Of a DNA stretch of 64,000 nt, positions 38,170 to 46,567 are shown one piece after another. Source of the DNA: Candidatus Gastranaerophilales bacterium (GTDB taxonomy: Bacteria > Cyanobacteriota > Vampirovibrionia > Gastranaerophilales > Gastranaerophilaceae); contig CALURK010000007.1 in NCBI GenBank assembly GCA_944323165.1, forward strand, positions 1-64,000. Reading direction: 5' to 3'. The translations under genes and the position numbers were made by a program. Every line of letters starts with the position of its first letter. The first letter of the stretch is position 1. The notes beneath the pieces are model-generated. The model had not been told where the DNA came from and made no database searches. It was given only the letters and a program-made list of their open reading frames with translations.

Positions 38170-38907
38170 ATGGTAGAAAAGAAAAGAATATTAATAGTAG
38201 ATGACGATACAGAAATCAGAGATCTTCTTGAGTTTGATATATCATCAAGCGGATATTTTGTTGATACCGCAACTGACGGTATGGAAGGGCTTAATAAGGC
38301 TCTAAACAATAAATATGATTTGATTTTATTAGACGTTATGATGCCAAAGATGAACGGATTTGATGTGTGTAAGAATATCCGTCAAGCCAAAATCAATGTT
38401 CCAATCCTTATGTTAACCGCAAAAGGGACAATCGGAGATAAGACAAGCGGTTTCGATAGCGGTGCTGATGATTACTTGGTTAAACCTTTCGATATTCAGG
38501 AAGTTTTATTAAGAATAAGAGTTCTTTTAAGACGCAATCAGCCGCAAGAAGAGAATTTGATTTCAAATGAAATTCTTGAAGCAGGAGAAATCGAAATTCT
38601 GCCTGACACTTTAGAAGCTGTCATTTTGAATAAGAAAATGAAGCTTACTCCAACAGAATTTGAAATATTGTATTGCCTGATGCAGCATTTCAATAAGCCT
38701 GTAACCCTTGCAACTTTGCTTGAAGAAGTTTGGGGCTACTCAAGTGATGAGGACGTGAGAATGTTAAGAGTTCACGTCGGAGCTTTGAGAAACAAAATAG
38801 AACCGGATTCAAAAAATCCAAAATACCTTCATACCGTAACAAATGTCGGATACAAACTAACTCCTTTTGGCGAGGGGGGGGTAAATACTTCAGGGGTAAA
38901 TACTTAG
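38170..38907 (+). CDS. OmpR/PhoB-family response regulator with a repeat-derived tail
   Basis: 245 aa. Receiver domain (5-120): acidic pocket DDD (11-13), phospho-acceptor D55 in LLDVMMPK, MLTAKG, VKPFD lysine. A winged-helix output domain follows (about 140-232) with LTPTEFEILYCLMQ, VWGY and VHVGALRNKIEP and TVTNVGYKL. Such proteins normally end just after GYKL. Here the last residues, GEGGVNTSGVNT, are encoded by a 15-bp tandem repeat. It is followed after a structured repeat by the histidine kinase gene, its probable partner. Confidence 0.93.
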   Translation: MVEKKRILIVDDDTEIRDLLEFDISSSGYFVDTATDGMEGLNKALNNKYDLILLDVMMPKMNGFDVCKNIRQAKINVPILMLTAKGTIGDKTSGFDSGADDYLVKPFDIQEVLLRIRVLLRRNQPQEENLISNEILEAGEIEILPDTLEAVILNKKMKLTPTEFEILYCLMQHFNKPVTLATLLEEVWGYSSDEDVRMLRVHVGALRNKIEPDSKNPKYLHTVTNVGYKLTPFGEGGVNTSGVNT

Positions 38908-38920
38908 GGGGTAAATACTT
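38878..38920 (+). repeat. 15-bp tandem repeat at the end of the response-regulator gene
   Basis: GGGGTAAATACTT occurs at 38878-38890, 38893-38905 and 38908-38920, each 15 bp apart (in frame). The stop codon lies in the junction after copy 2. The same 13-mer recurs four times within the REP-like array at 62280-63725. Confidence 0.8.
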
Positions 38921-38952
38921 AGGGGATAAAACAATAAACTTATAAATCTTTC

Positions 38953-39112
38953 CCTCCCTTGAAAGGGGAGCGGATTTACGGACGGACGACACGAACAAAG
39001 TGAGTTAGTCCGGATAGCGAACAGATTGAGCGACAGAGCCTTTGGGCTCATAAGCGAAACTCTGTGAGCGTGGAGTAAATCCAAGGCAAGGTTAGGGTGG
39101 GGTTAAAACAAA
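38953..39112. repeat. Structured intergenic repeat between response regulator and kinase
   Basis: A CCCTCCCTTGAAAGGGGAG hairpin at the left edge and a GGTTAGGGTGGGG edge at the right flank an inverted repeat GGATTTAC (38972-38979) / GTAAATCC (39075-39082). Inside, ACAGAG...CTCTGT and AGCC-TTTG-GGCT nest. GC-richer than its surroundings. It looks like a dispersed non-coding element rather than a gene. Confidence 0.55.
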
Positions 39113-39136
39113 AAAGGAATAAAAAGATTTTAAAAG

Positions 39137-40807
39137 ATGGCACAATTTTTTAGCAAAAGACATTTAAAAATAGCTGAACAAATAATTATCGTAATATTTT
39201 TTGCGGTATTAATACCAATGACTGTAAGCGGTGTCATCATAAACAACATAAACCAGCAGTCAAATCGTTCTCAATTACGTTCCGCAGCAATTATGATAGC
39301 CAATATTGTGTCAGAAGAGGTTGATGTTTTTGTACATTCTATCAACAACGAATTAACCCAAATAGTTGCCACATTAGAATATTATCAATCCAAAGAGCAG
39401 GAACAGGAGTATCTTGATACAATAATAAAAAGTTTGCCGTTTTATACAGAACTTGTAGTTGTAAAAGAGTCTGAACTTGAGAAATACAAAGCGTATGGCA
39501 TACGTGATGATTATGCGGTTTTTGACCGAAAATTAAAAGACGGAAGATATCTTGTAGCTGTTTTAGACATAAATAATTTAAAAACGAACTTATTTAAGAC
39601 TTTAGCGAACGATAAACGCCAAATATACGTAACTGTGGACAATGATTTGGTAGCCTCAAGCAACTACACGCAAGAAGGTTTCGAAAACAGCGTAGCAGAG
39701 TTACCTAAAAATCTTGAGATAAACCAAGCCACCGTATACGGGGATAATAAAAACCAACCGCTTGTTTACCTCAAAAAAACAGATCCTAATGTTTTGATAA
39801 TAGTAAACACAACAGAGGCGGTAACGCGTCATACAATCGACCATAACCGCAATAAAATAATACTTTCAATCCTAATTACGATGCTAACGGTATTCTTTGT
39901 CGTAGGATTATACACATATTACCTATACATCAATATCCGTCAGCTATTCAAGGCAATAATTGCGATATCAAAAGGAAACTATGAAAGAAGAATAAGGCTC
40001 TTAACCAATATTTTCACACCTTTTGAACTTATTTTCCTTGGAACAGAGTTCAACAGAATGGTTACGCAGATTCACAAGTCTTATATTCAGCTCAAGAAGA
40101 AGAACAAAGAGCTTAAACAAGTTAACGAATTTCGTTCTAACATGATTGATACAGTGAGTCACGAATTTAGAACTCCGCTTACGAGTATTTTAGGATACAC
40201 TTCAAGGCTATTAAGACAAGATATTCAAATAGATGAAGAAACAAAACAAAAATCTTTAAAGATAATCAAAAAGCAGTCTGAGAGATTAAAACGAATGATA
40301 GAAGATTTGCTTGTTATTCCGGATATTGAGGGAGCAAGATTGAATGTCAATATCGTTAATGTACCTATAAATACCATTATTGAAAACTCAATTATGCTCG
40401 TCAAAAACGATACAAACAAAGAGATTGTCAATAATATTTCAGATTGTAATATAGAAATACTTGCAGATACAGACAGAATTGAGCAGGTTTTCGTAAACCT
40501 GATAGAAAATGCCATTAAGTATTCCAAGGAGAATTCTCCGATTACATTGGACTACGCAATTGAGAACAATACATTAGTTGTAAGCGTTAAAAATGATTAC
40601 GACATAATTCCTCGCGAAAAACTCAAAACACTGTTTGATAAATTCACTCGTGTAGATGACTCAACTACAAGGACGACAAGGGGAACAGGCTTGGGCTTAT
40701 TCATTGTAAAAGGGCTTATTGAGGCTATGAATGGCAAAATTCGCCTTTATTCAAACGAAGAATGCGGGTTCTGCGTAAAGGTATTTATGCCTATAGCAGA
40801 TTTATAA
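39137..40807 (+). CDS. Sensor histidine kinase
   Basis: 556 aa. Two spans (about 15-36 and 241-264) enclose a periplasmic or extracytoplasmic sensor of about 200 residues. A HAMP-like linker (265-315) follows. HisKA has H342 in TVSHEFRTPLTSILGY. The ATPase domain keeps the N box (NLIENAIKYS) and G boxes (FDKFTRVDDST and RGTGLGLFIVK). There is no PAS domain. Its cognate regulator is most likely the OmpR-type gene just upstream, separated by the repeat element. Pair with RpaB/NblS of cyanobacteria is conceivable but unproven. Confidence 0.93.
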   Translation: MAQFFSKRHLKIAEQIIIVIFFAVLIPMTVSGVIINNINQQSNRSQLRSAAIMIANIVSEEVDVFVHSINNELTQIVATLEYYQSKEQEQEYLDTIIKSLPFYTELVVVKESELEKYKAYGIRDDYAVFDRKLKDGRYLVAVLDINNLKTNLFKTLANDKRQIYVTVDNDLVASSNYTQEGFENSVAELPKNLEINQATVYGDNKNQPLVYLKKTDPNVLIIVNTTEAVTRHTIDHNRNKIILSILITMLTVFFVVGLYTYYLYINIRQLFKAIIAISKGNYERRIRLLTNIFTPFELIFLGTEFNRMVTQIHKSYIQLKKKNKELKQVNEFRSNMIDTVSHEFRTPLTSILGYTSRLLRQDIQIDEETKQKSLKIIKKQSERLKRMIEDLLVIPDIEGARLNVNIVNVPINTIIENSIMLVKNDTNKEIVNNISDCNIEILADTDRIEQVFVNLIENAIKYSKENSPITLDYAIENNTLVVSVKNDYDIIPREKLKTLFDKFTRVDDSTTRTTRGTGLGLFIVKGLIEAMNGKIRLYSNEECGFCVKVFMPIADL

Positions 40808-40813
40808 GAGATA

Positions 40814-40822
40814 TGGTATAAT
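40814..40822 (+). promoter_or_regulatory. Extended -10 promoter of the small secreted protein
   Basis: TGGTATAAT (TGn-TATAAT), 33 bp before the ATG at 40856. Confidence 0.55.
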
Positions 40823-40855
40823 CAAGGTATACTCAAGAAAAGGGAAAGAACTTAT

Positions 40856-41287
40856 ATGAAAAAGATATTTTTTTTATTAGCTCTATTAGCACCTATATGC
40901 GTAATTGCAAATGAGACAGTAAGTTTAGAGGGTTTGACAGAACCTGAGTGGAAAGATTTTGTACCACCGGCTTATGTTGACGTAGAAGAACCGAAGGGGC
41001 TTGGTAAACTTAACGAAACAGCCGCTTATTGGTATAAAAGAAGAGTAGAATTTGAAAATGGTATTCAAGAATGCAGAGCAATAGAGGCTTATGATGAAAA
41101 GCTTGGTTGCTATCAGCAGTTAAAAGTTAAGCAATACCAGCAAAATACTGAATACAACGCTAAAATAGAAGCTCAAGAGCAGGCAAGAATGGGTCCTCAA
41201 GAAATGTTCGACAGAACGGACACAATGCTTCCGATTGGCGGATATCTTAATAACTTTACAAGATTTCAACCAAACGAATTCAGATAA
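40856..41287 (+). CDS. Small secreted or periplasmic protein, unrecognised
   Basis: 143 aa. Cleavable signal peptide: KK, a hydrophobic core (IFFLLALLAPICVI) and an ANE site near residue 20. The mature part is charged and probably helical, with two cysteines 14 residues apart (ECRAIEAYDEKLGC) that could form a disulfide in the periplasm, and a Gln-rich stretch. The C-terminus LPIGGYLNNFTRFQPNEF is uncharged. I do not recognise a family. It has its own extended -10 promoter and ends in a terminator. Confidence 0.75.
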   Translation: MKKIFFLLALLAPICVIANETVSLEGLTEPEWKDFVPPAYVDVEEPKGLGKLNETAAYWYKRRVEFENGIQECRAIEAYDEKLGCYQQLKVKQYQQNTEYNAKIEAQEQARMGPQEMFDRTDTMLPIGGYLNNFTRFQPNEFR

Positions 41288-41297
41288 AAAGAAGATA

Positions 41298-41332
41298 AAA
41301 AATCCTGCAAATTAAACAGTTTCAGGATTTTT
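41298..41332. terminator. Bidirectional terminator
   Basis: AAAAATCCTG (41298-41307) pairs with CAGGATTTTT (41323-41332), followed by TAATTTTAT. It serves the small secreted protein gene (+) and csaB (-), whose stop codon lies in the loop. Confidence 0.7.
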
Positions 41333-42268
41333 AATTTTATCACTAACTAATTCATCAAATTTTTCAGAAAAATCTCTCTGATTTAATTCTATAATCGGAA
41401 GCTTATATTCATCAGCGAGCTTTTTAATTTTGATATCATAATCAATCGCAAGAGTTCTTACCCCTGATTTTATCGCGACGACATTCGCGTGAAAGCGCAT
41501 ACCGATTAGAAATTCCAGATCAGAAATTTTATCAAAAACATCATTTATAGAAAGTCCGCTTACGACCTTCACATCGTTTTCCCGACCGCGTTTTCTTAAA
41601 ATTCTTGCAAAATTTTCGCAAACATCCAAATCTATACTATCCTGAAGCGAAATTATTTCTAATTTTTTATCAGGAAATCTCTTAATAACTTCATCTGCCA
41701 AAGAGGTTAAAAAGCCCTCAGTTAGAGTCGGATAATTTCTAAGCTGAATACCGACAATTCCTTTTTTACTTTTTTTAGGAAGCTCAAGACTGAAAATCGG
41801 ATCCTGAACTAATTCGGATTCAATGCCCCAGCTTTTCAACAATTCTTGAGATTTTTTATCCCGGACAGAAATTTTTTTAGCTCTTAATAGTGCTAATCGA
41901 GTCAAAACCTGCCCTATTTTAGAATTAATAGGACCTATGCCTTGCGAAAAAATTTCAACATCTTTACCGAGAACAAGCGCGGTAAAAATAACTCCAAGAT
42001 AATAAATCAAGCTTTTCAAGCTTGTAACATCCTGCAAAAGGCTTCCGCCGCCTGAAATTAACACATCAGCTTCTTTAATGCTGTTAAAAAAATCAAGCAT
42101 TCCGCAGGAATTTACTCCGTGAATTTGAGCAGTTTTTTCGGGATTAGAAGAAATCAAAGTAATTTTTTCTGCCCCCGCTTTTTTTAACCTATCGGTTAAA
42201 ACCCTTGCGATAGCTTCATCTCCGAAATTATCAAATCCGATATATCCGGATACAACATATTTTGTCAT
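41312..42268 (-). CDS. csaB: Polysaccharide pyruvyl transferase CsaB
   Basis: 318 aa. The N-terminus SGYIGFDNFGDEAIARVL, then ADVLISGGGSLLQDVTS and IFSQGIGPI, then GMRFHANVVAIKSGVRTLAIDYD with the catalytic-type arginine and histidine, all match CsaB. CsaB adds pyruvate ketals to cell-wall polymers, which lets S-layer-homology proteins bind. Its ATG overlaps the kinase stop (ATGA), so it is translated with kdgK and eda. That link to pyruvate-yielding enzymes may be chance. No SLH protein is in the window. Confidence 0.9.
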   Translation of the reverse strand: MTKYVVSGYIGFDNFGDEAIARVLTDRLKKAGAEKITLISSNPEKTAQIHGVNSCGMLDFFNSIKEADVLISGGGSLLQDVTSLKSLIYYLGVIFTALVLGKDVEIFSQGIGPINSKIGQVLTRLALLRAKKISVRDKKSQELLKSWGIESELVQDPIFSLELPKKSKKGIVGIQLRNYPTLTEGFLTSLADEVIKRFPDKKLEIISLQDSIDLDVCENFARILRKRGRENDVKVVSGLSINDVFDKISDLEFLIGMRFHANVVAIKSGVRTLAIDYDIKIKKLADEYKLPIIELNQRDFSEKFDELVSDKIKNPETV

Positions 42269-43197
42269 TGAAGATTCTCCAGAACAGTATCTCTATAAGG
42301 AATAGCCTGAATTGCGCCGTAGTTTTGAGTTTGAAGCCCTGCTACCACAGCTGCAAATTTCATTGCCTCCAGAGGTGTATGCCCGTTTGTAAGTGCGTAT
42401 AAAAATCCTCCGTTAAACACATCTCCGGAAGCCGTAACATCTATTGCTTTTTGGGTATTATAAAACGGTGTAAAATTAATTTCTCCCTTATAACCAACAT
42501 AATAACCGTTATCAACGTGGGATTTAACTACAACAATCTTTACGCCTTTGTCCCAAAAATATTTCATAACCTTTTCCATGGAATCTACGTTATATAATTT
42601 TACAGCATCGTTTTTCAAGCTTAAAAATATAATATCCGTATAATCAATAATTTCCTCAAAATATTCCCTTGTATCAGACGAATTCATAAAACAAGAGGTA
42701 TAATTAGGATCATAAGCGGTCAATACATCATTTTCTTTAGCAGTCTTAAAAGTTTCTCTGACAAGTTCTCTTGCGTTTGCGCTCAAAGACTGCACAACTC
42801 CCGTAGAATAAACCAATTTAATCTTTTTTATGCACTCTTCGCTAATATCTTCGATAGAAAGTTTAGTAGCAGCAGTCTTGCGTTTGTAATACAAAAACTC
42901 ATTTTTATCAGGAGTTCTTGATACAATATACATGCCGTTTTGTTCGTCATTTGATTTAATTAAAGAAGTATCAATTCCTTCTTTTTGCAAGCTGGAAATA
43001 ATAAATTCACTAAACCCGTCATTCCCGACTTTAGTAAGGTACGTAACATGTCCGCCCAATCTTGCAATAGCAACAGCCGTAGTAACGGTATCTCCGCCAA
43101 AGTACTTATTAAGCATAGAAGTATCAGCTAAAGTACCGTTAGTAGAGAGCTCAATTAAACACTCACCAATTATCGCAATATCTATTTTTGAATCCAT
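42265..43197 (-). CDS. kdgK: PfkB-family sugar kinase (2-keto-3-deoxygluconate kinase-like)
   Basis: 310 aa. Ribokinase-fold signatures: IAIIGECLIEL at the start, YFGGDTVTTAVAIARLGG, and the second PfkB signature DVTASGDVFNGGFLYAL with the catalytic aspartate (the usual GAGD reads ASGD). Next to a KDPG aldolase gene that it overlaps by 16 bases, so the likely substrate is 2-keto-3-deoxygluconate, giving KDPG for the aldolase. A fructokinase role is the main alternative. Confidence 0.88.
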   Translation of the reverse strand: MDSKIDIAIIGECLIELSTNGTLADTSMLNKYFGGDTVTTAVAIARLGGHVTYLTKVGNDGFSEFIISSLQKEGIDTSLIKSNDEQNGMYIVSRTPDKNEFLYYKRKTAATKLSIEDISEECIKKIKLVYSTGVVQSLSANARELVRETFKTAKENDVLTAYDPNYTSCFMNSSDTREYFEEIIDYTDIIFLSLKNDAVKLYNVDSMEKVMKYFWDKGVKIVVVKSHVDNGYYVGYKGEINFTPFYNTQKAIDVTASGDVFNGGFLYALTNGHTPLEAMKFAAVVAGLQTQNYGAIQAIPYRDTVLENLQ

Positions 43198-43811
43198 TCT
43201 GAGAAATCCTTAACTTCCTTTATAATCTCTCTTGTGCGTTGAGTAATTTCCTTAGGCGTAAATCCTACATAAAAATCTCTTCCGACACCCACCGCAGCAG
43301 CTCCAGCTTTTATATAAGTAACCACATCTGCAAGTTTGATATTCCCCATAGGCATAAGGCTTAAAAACGGCATTTGGCGCAAAATATCTTCAATATACTG
43401 AACTCCGCCCATAGCATCCGTAGGGTATAATTTTATTAACGGAATTCTTGATTTCCAAGCGTTATAAGCCTCGTTAGCAGTAGAAGCTCCTGCAATAAAA
43501 GGCACTCTTCTGTTTTTAGAAATTCTAACCATATTCATCTGAAAAATCGGAGAAGCAATAAGTTCTGCTCCGCTCTCAAAAGCTGCATCTGCCTGCATCG
43601 AAGTAATTATACCGCCTGCGCAAACGTGAGCAAATTTTGATACTTCAGAAATTGCACCATATAATGATGGATTTTCAACATTTATTTCCAAAACTCTTAT
43701 TCCGCCCTCAACTAAAGCTCTCGAGGTTTCTATCGCTAATTCAGGCTCCTTGCATCTGATTATCGGATAAACCTTATCTTCTTTTATAATTTCTATGTAA
43801 TTTTCACTCAT
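43182..43811 (-). CDS. eda: KDPG / KHG aldolase
   Basis: 209 aa, class I aldolase. Schiff-base lysine K127 in LIKLYP and general-base E42 in VLEINVENP; GGIITSMQADAAFESGAELIASP is the family's GxGTv-like block. It splits 2-keto-3-deoxy-6-phosphogluconate into pyruvate and glyceraldehyde-3-phosphate. With kdgK it forms the end of a uronic-acid or KDG degradation route. First gene of the eda-kdgK-csaB operon, with an extended -10 promoter 25-35 bp upstream. Confidence 0.93.
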   Translation of the reverse strand: MSENYIEIIKEDKVYPIIRCKEPELAIETSRALVEGGIRVLEINVENPSLYGAISEVSKFAHVCAGGIITSMQADAAFESGAELIASPIFQMNMVRISKNRRVPFIAGASTANEAYNAWKSRIPLIKLYPTDAMGGVQYIEDILRQMPFLSLMPMGNIKLADVVTYIKAGAAAVGVGRDFYVGFTPKEITQRTREIIKEVKDFSEWIQK

Positions 43812-43837
43812 TTGTATGTATCCTTTTCTAATAATTT

Positions 43838-43846
43838 ATTATAACA
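43838..43846 (-). promoter_or_regulatory. Extended -10 promoter of eda-kdgK-csaB
   Basis: Minus strand TGTTATAAT (TGn-TATAAT), 26 bp before the eda ATG; AAAAGGA lies between. Confidence 0.5.
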
Positions 43847-43916
43847 TAAATAGTGAATAGTGACCGCCAAATCCTGATTTTCTTTGGGAATTATTTCTAA
43901 AAAAGGAGCTGTTATT

Positions 43917-45899
43917 TTGAAGAAATTTAAAGCACTGTTGTTGGGTTTAATCATATTCTTAGGATTAATTTTCATATACTTTGTAACATACAATTTTGTT
44001 GAGCCAAAAGGGTATGATTTTATGGTCAAGCACTCTCTTACGGAAAAATTACCGTTTGATAATAACAAAAAAGTTTACGGAAGCCGTGATATAGTTTTAG
44101 TAGTAATTGATTCCAAAACAGTTGATAAATACCGCTGGCCTTGGAAAAGAGAATTAAATTGCAAGATTTACGATTATTTTACAAAATATGCTCATCCTGA
44201 TATTGTGGTTCACGACTCTATCATTGCAACACTTGATAATGACAACCCTGAATCTGACAGAAAATTTTTTAATTCTGTAAACAAACTTGATAATCTTGTA
44301 GTAGGATTTATGCCGTCCGTAATGGGATGGGAAAACAAAGAATTCGGACAAATTTATGACAGCGCTTTCCAAAAATTTTCAATAAAAGCAGTAGATAAAA
44401 CAAGTTCGATAAATAATTTTTACTCAAGCATGATGCCGTTTCCAAAACCATATTTTGATTCAGTAAAACATGCCGGCTCAGTATCAATGCTGCCGGGATT
44501 TATTAATGGAAACTTATCTTCTTATGCAATAGATGAAGTATTCAGAAATCATGAGTATTTTTTGAAATACAAGAGCAATGTTTACCCATCTGTTGCGATG
44601 AAAACTTTTTTGATGAAAAACAACAATCCTAAAGTAATTTTAACTAATAATGCAATTATTTTCCCTGAACTTAATTACAAAATCCCGCAGAAAACAACGC
44701 ATTTTCAATCAATAGTGCCGTTAAAATTCTATAAACTTAATAAAGACGGTTATTCACACCAAAAAATTTCTGCCGTCGATATAATGGATTCTTATGATAA
44801 CTTGAATAATGGCAAAACTCCGATTGTAAATCCTGATTTTTTCAAAAATAAAATTGTCATAATTGGAGCAAATGTTCCTGCAGGAACAGGTTTGAATGAT
44901 AACAAAAATACGCCTATCATATCAAATCACCCCGGAGTTGATATTCAGGCAACTGCAATTGATAACATTATTCATAGAGATTTATTAAAAGTGACACCTC
45001 ATTGGATAAATTTTCTTGTAACGTTATTGGGAATGCTTATTATATATACGATTATAAGAGTTTGTGATTTATTCAAATCAATAGAACTCTCCATTGGAAT
45101 AATCATATTCTACATACTATTTTCAGCACTAAGTTTTTATTTCGGAAACGCAATTAATGTAATAACTCCGCCTGTAATGTTTATAATCACAATGTTAATC
45201 GGATATACTCACAAATTCGTTTTGGAGAACAGAAGCAAGGAAAAGGTAAAATCTGCAATGGGCAAATATATGTCCGAAGACGTTATGAAAAGGGTTATGC
45301 AGAATATAGATAACCTAGGGCTTGGAGGGAAAAAAGCTACAGTAACGGTATTATTTGCAGATATAAGAGGATTTACCTCAATGTCAGAGACAATGTCAGC
45401 TCAACAGGTTTCTGAAATCTTAAACGAATATTTTACGGAGATGGAGCCGATAATAACAAAATACAACGGTATAATAAACAAATTTATAGGCGATGCTGTT
45501 ATGGCAATATTCGGAGAACCTATTCAAGACAAAAACCACGCTGCAAACGCAGTAAGATGCGGTTATGAAATGCTACTTAAAGTAAAAGAGCTTCAGAAAA
45601 AATGGGCAGAAGAGGGAAAACCTAAAATTGAAATCGGTATTGGTATTAATACAGGAGAAGTCTTTGTAGGAAACATCGGTTCTGAAAACAGAATGGAATA
45701 TACTGTTATAGGAGATACAGTCAACCTCGCAAGCAGATTGGAAAGTTATAACAAAGTTTACAAGACAAAAATGCTTATATCATCTTCTACCTATGAAACT
45801 ACCAAAAGCTTTATTGATGTAATGAAAATATCCGACGTAGAAATTAGAGGGAAATCTCACAGAATGAACATTTATGAAGTATTAAAGGTTATCGGATAG
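43917..45899 (+). CDS. CHASE2 class III adenylate/guanylate cyclase
   Basis: 660 aa from the TTG at 43917 (GGAG 8 nt upstream); an in-frame TTG 33 bases earlier would sit in poorly conserved sequence. One span (about 7-27), an extracytoplasmic CHASE2 domain (DIVLVVIDSKTVDKYRWPWKR, HAGSVSMLPG, GANVPAGTG with HPGVDIQATAIDNI), then three more spans (about 370-435). The cyclase domain has both metal aspartates (FADIRGFT, GDAVMAIFG), the base-contact K in NKFIGDAV and the transition-state N/R in DTVNLASRLE. Predicted to sense an external cue and make cAMP. The stop codon overlaps the upstream motif of the next gene by one base. Confidence 0.94.
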   Translation: MKKFKALLLGLIIFLGLIFIYFVTYNFVEPKGYDFMVKHSLTEKLPFDNNKKVYGSRDIVLVVIDSKTVDKYRWPWKRELNCKIYDYFTKYAHPDIVVHDSIIATLDNDNPESDRKFFNSVNKLDNLVVGFMPSVMGWENKEFGQIYDSAFQKFSIKAVDKTSSINNFYSSMMPFPKPYFDSVKHAGSVSMLPGFINGNLSSYAIDEVFRNHEYFLKYKSNVYPSVAMKTFLMKNNNPKVILTNNAIIFPELNYKIPQKTTHFQSIVPLKFYKLNKDGYSHQKISAVDIMDSYDNLNNGKTPIVNPDFFKNKIVIIGANVPAGTGLNDNKNTPIISNHPGVDIQATAIDNIIHRDLLKVTPHWINFLVTLLGMLIIYTIIRVCDLFKSIELSIGIIIFYILFSALSFYFGNAINVITPPVMFIITMLIGYTHKFVLENRSKEKVKSAMGKYMSEDVMKRVMQNIDNLGLGGKKATVTVLFADIRGFTSMSETMSAQQVSEILNEYFTEMEPIITKYNGIINKFIGDAVMAIFGEPIQDKNHAANAVRCGYEMLLKVKELQKKWAEEGKPKIEIGIGINTGEVFVGNIGSENRMEYTVIGDTVNLASRLESYNKVYKTKMLISSSTYETTKSFIDVMKISDVEIRGKSHRMNIYEVLKVIG

Positions 45900-45923
45900 C
45901 AAAAAATATTATTACGGGTTTTA
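45899..45923 (+). promoter_or_regulatory. Shared upstream motif, copy B
   Basis: GCAAAAA at 45899 (its G is the last base of the cyclase stop codon) and GTTTTA at 45918-45923, 19 bases start to start, ending 10 nt before the ATG at 45934. Confidence 0.6.
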
Positions 45924-45933
45924 CTAGAGTATT

Positions 45934-46509
45934 ATGAAAATAAATGCCCCAAATACAACAAATTTTAAAGCAAAATTCATCTGCAATACCCAGATAAAGA
46001 AAATAAATCCCAAAACTGATACATACTCACCACTTAAAGTTTCATTCTTAGAATATGAGCCTGACAACCCCAAAGATTTGAATGCTCTTATAAATACTGC
46101 AAAATCGTGGAAAGGTCGTCTTTATGCTGGAAGAATTGCAGAAAATGCATCTTTAATCTCATCAGGAGATATGTCTAAAAATAAAAACCACATATATATT
46201 TTGTCCAAACAACAGGAAAATTTTAATAAATTAAATACCCAAGATATTCTGGGCCTTGCCCATTTGGTAAGCGAAAGTAAATCAATGCCGGATGAATTAA
46301 GACTTTTTGAAGTCAACCCGAAATTTAAATATTCCAGAGATAAAAAGAGGGAATACAAAGGTCTTGGGGAGAGTATAATTTCCTCCCTAAAAAAAATCTG
46401 CAATAACTCTATAAGATTAATTTCCTCATATTCCGCAGCAAATTTTTATGAGAAACAAGGTTTTGAAATCATGGATACCGACCTTTTAGAATACATCTGG
46501 AAAAAGTAA
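45934..46509 (+). CDS. GNAT-like protein with lineage-type N-terminus (copy 1)
   Basis: 191 aa. The N-terminus NAPNTTNFKAKFICNTQIKKINP is a short Asn/Phe-rich lead, followed by PLKVSFLEYEPDNPKDLNALINTAKSW. The C-terminal half has a GNAT shape: ILGLAHLV strand, a YKGLGESIISSLKKIC loop-helix in the acetyl-CoA position, and the SAANFYEKQGFEIM motif typical of GNAT ends. The acceptor is unknown. It is a paralogue of the next gene (same lead, same V-F/E-EPDN block and same end). No ribosome site precedes the ATG; the shared upstream motif does. Confidence 0.7.
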   Translation: MKINAPNTTNFKAKFICNTQIKKINPKTDTYSPLKVSFLEYEPDNPKDLNALINTAKSWKGRLYAGRIAENASLISSGDMSKNKNHIYILSKQQENFNKLNTQDILGLAHLVSESKSMPDELRLFEVNPKFKYSRDKKREYKGLGESIISSLKKICNNSIRLISSYSAANFYEKQGFEIMDTDLLEYIWKK

Positions 46510-46531
46510 ACAGTCTGTTATCACTCAATTT

Positions 46532-46556
46532 GCAAAAATCTTTTTTTAGAGTTTTA
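46532..46556 (+). promoter_or_regulatory. Shared upstream motif, copy C
   Basis: GCAAAAA at 46532 and GTTTTA at 46551-46556, 19 bases start to start, ending 11 nt before the ATG at 46568. Confidence 0.6.
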
Positions 46557-46567
46557 ATAAAACTGCT

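Noticed and set aside
42265-43197. Inactive sugar kinase because GAGD reads ASGD
   Set aside because: The catalytic aspartate and following glycines are kept, and such replacements occur in active PfkB enzymes.
43808-44068. 86-codon minus-strand frame between eda and the cyclase
   Set aside because: It lies antisense to the cyclase start and crosses the eda promoter; no family similarity.
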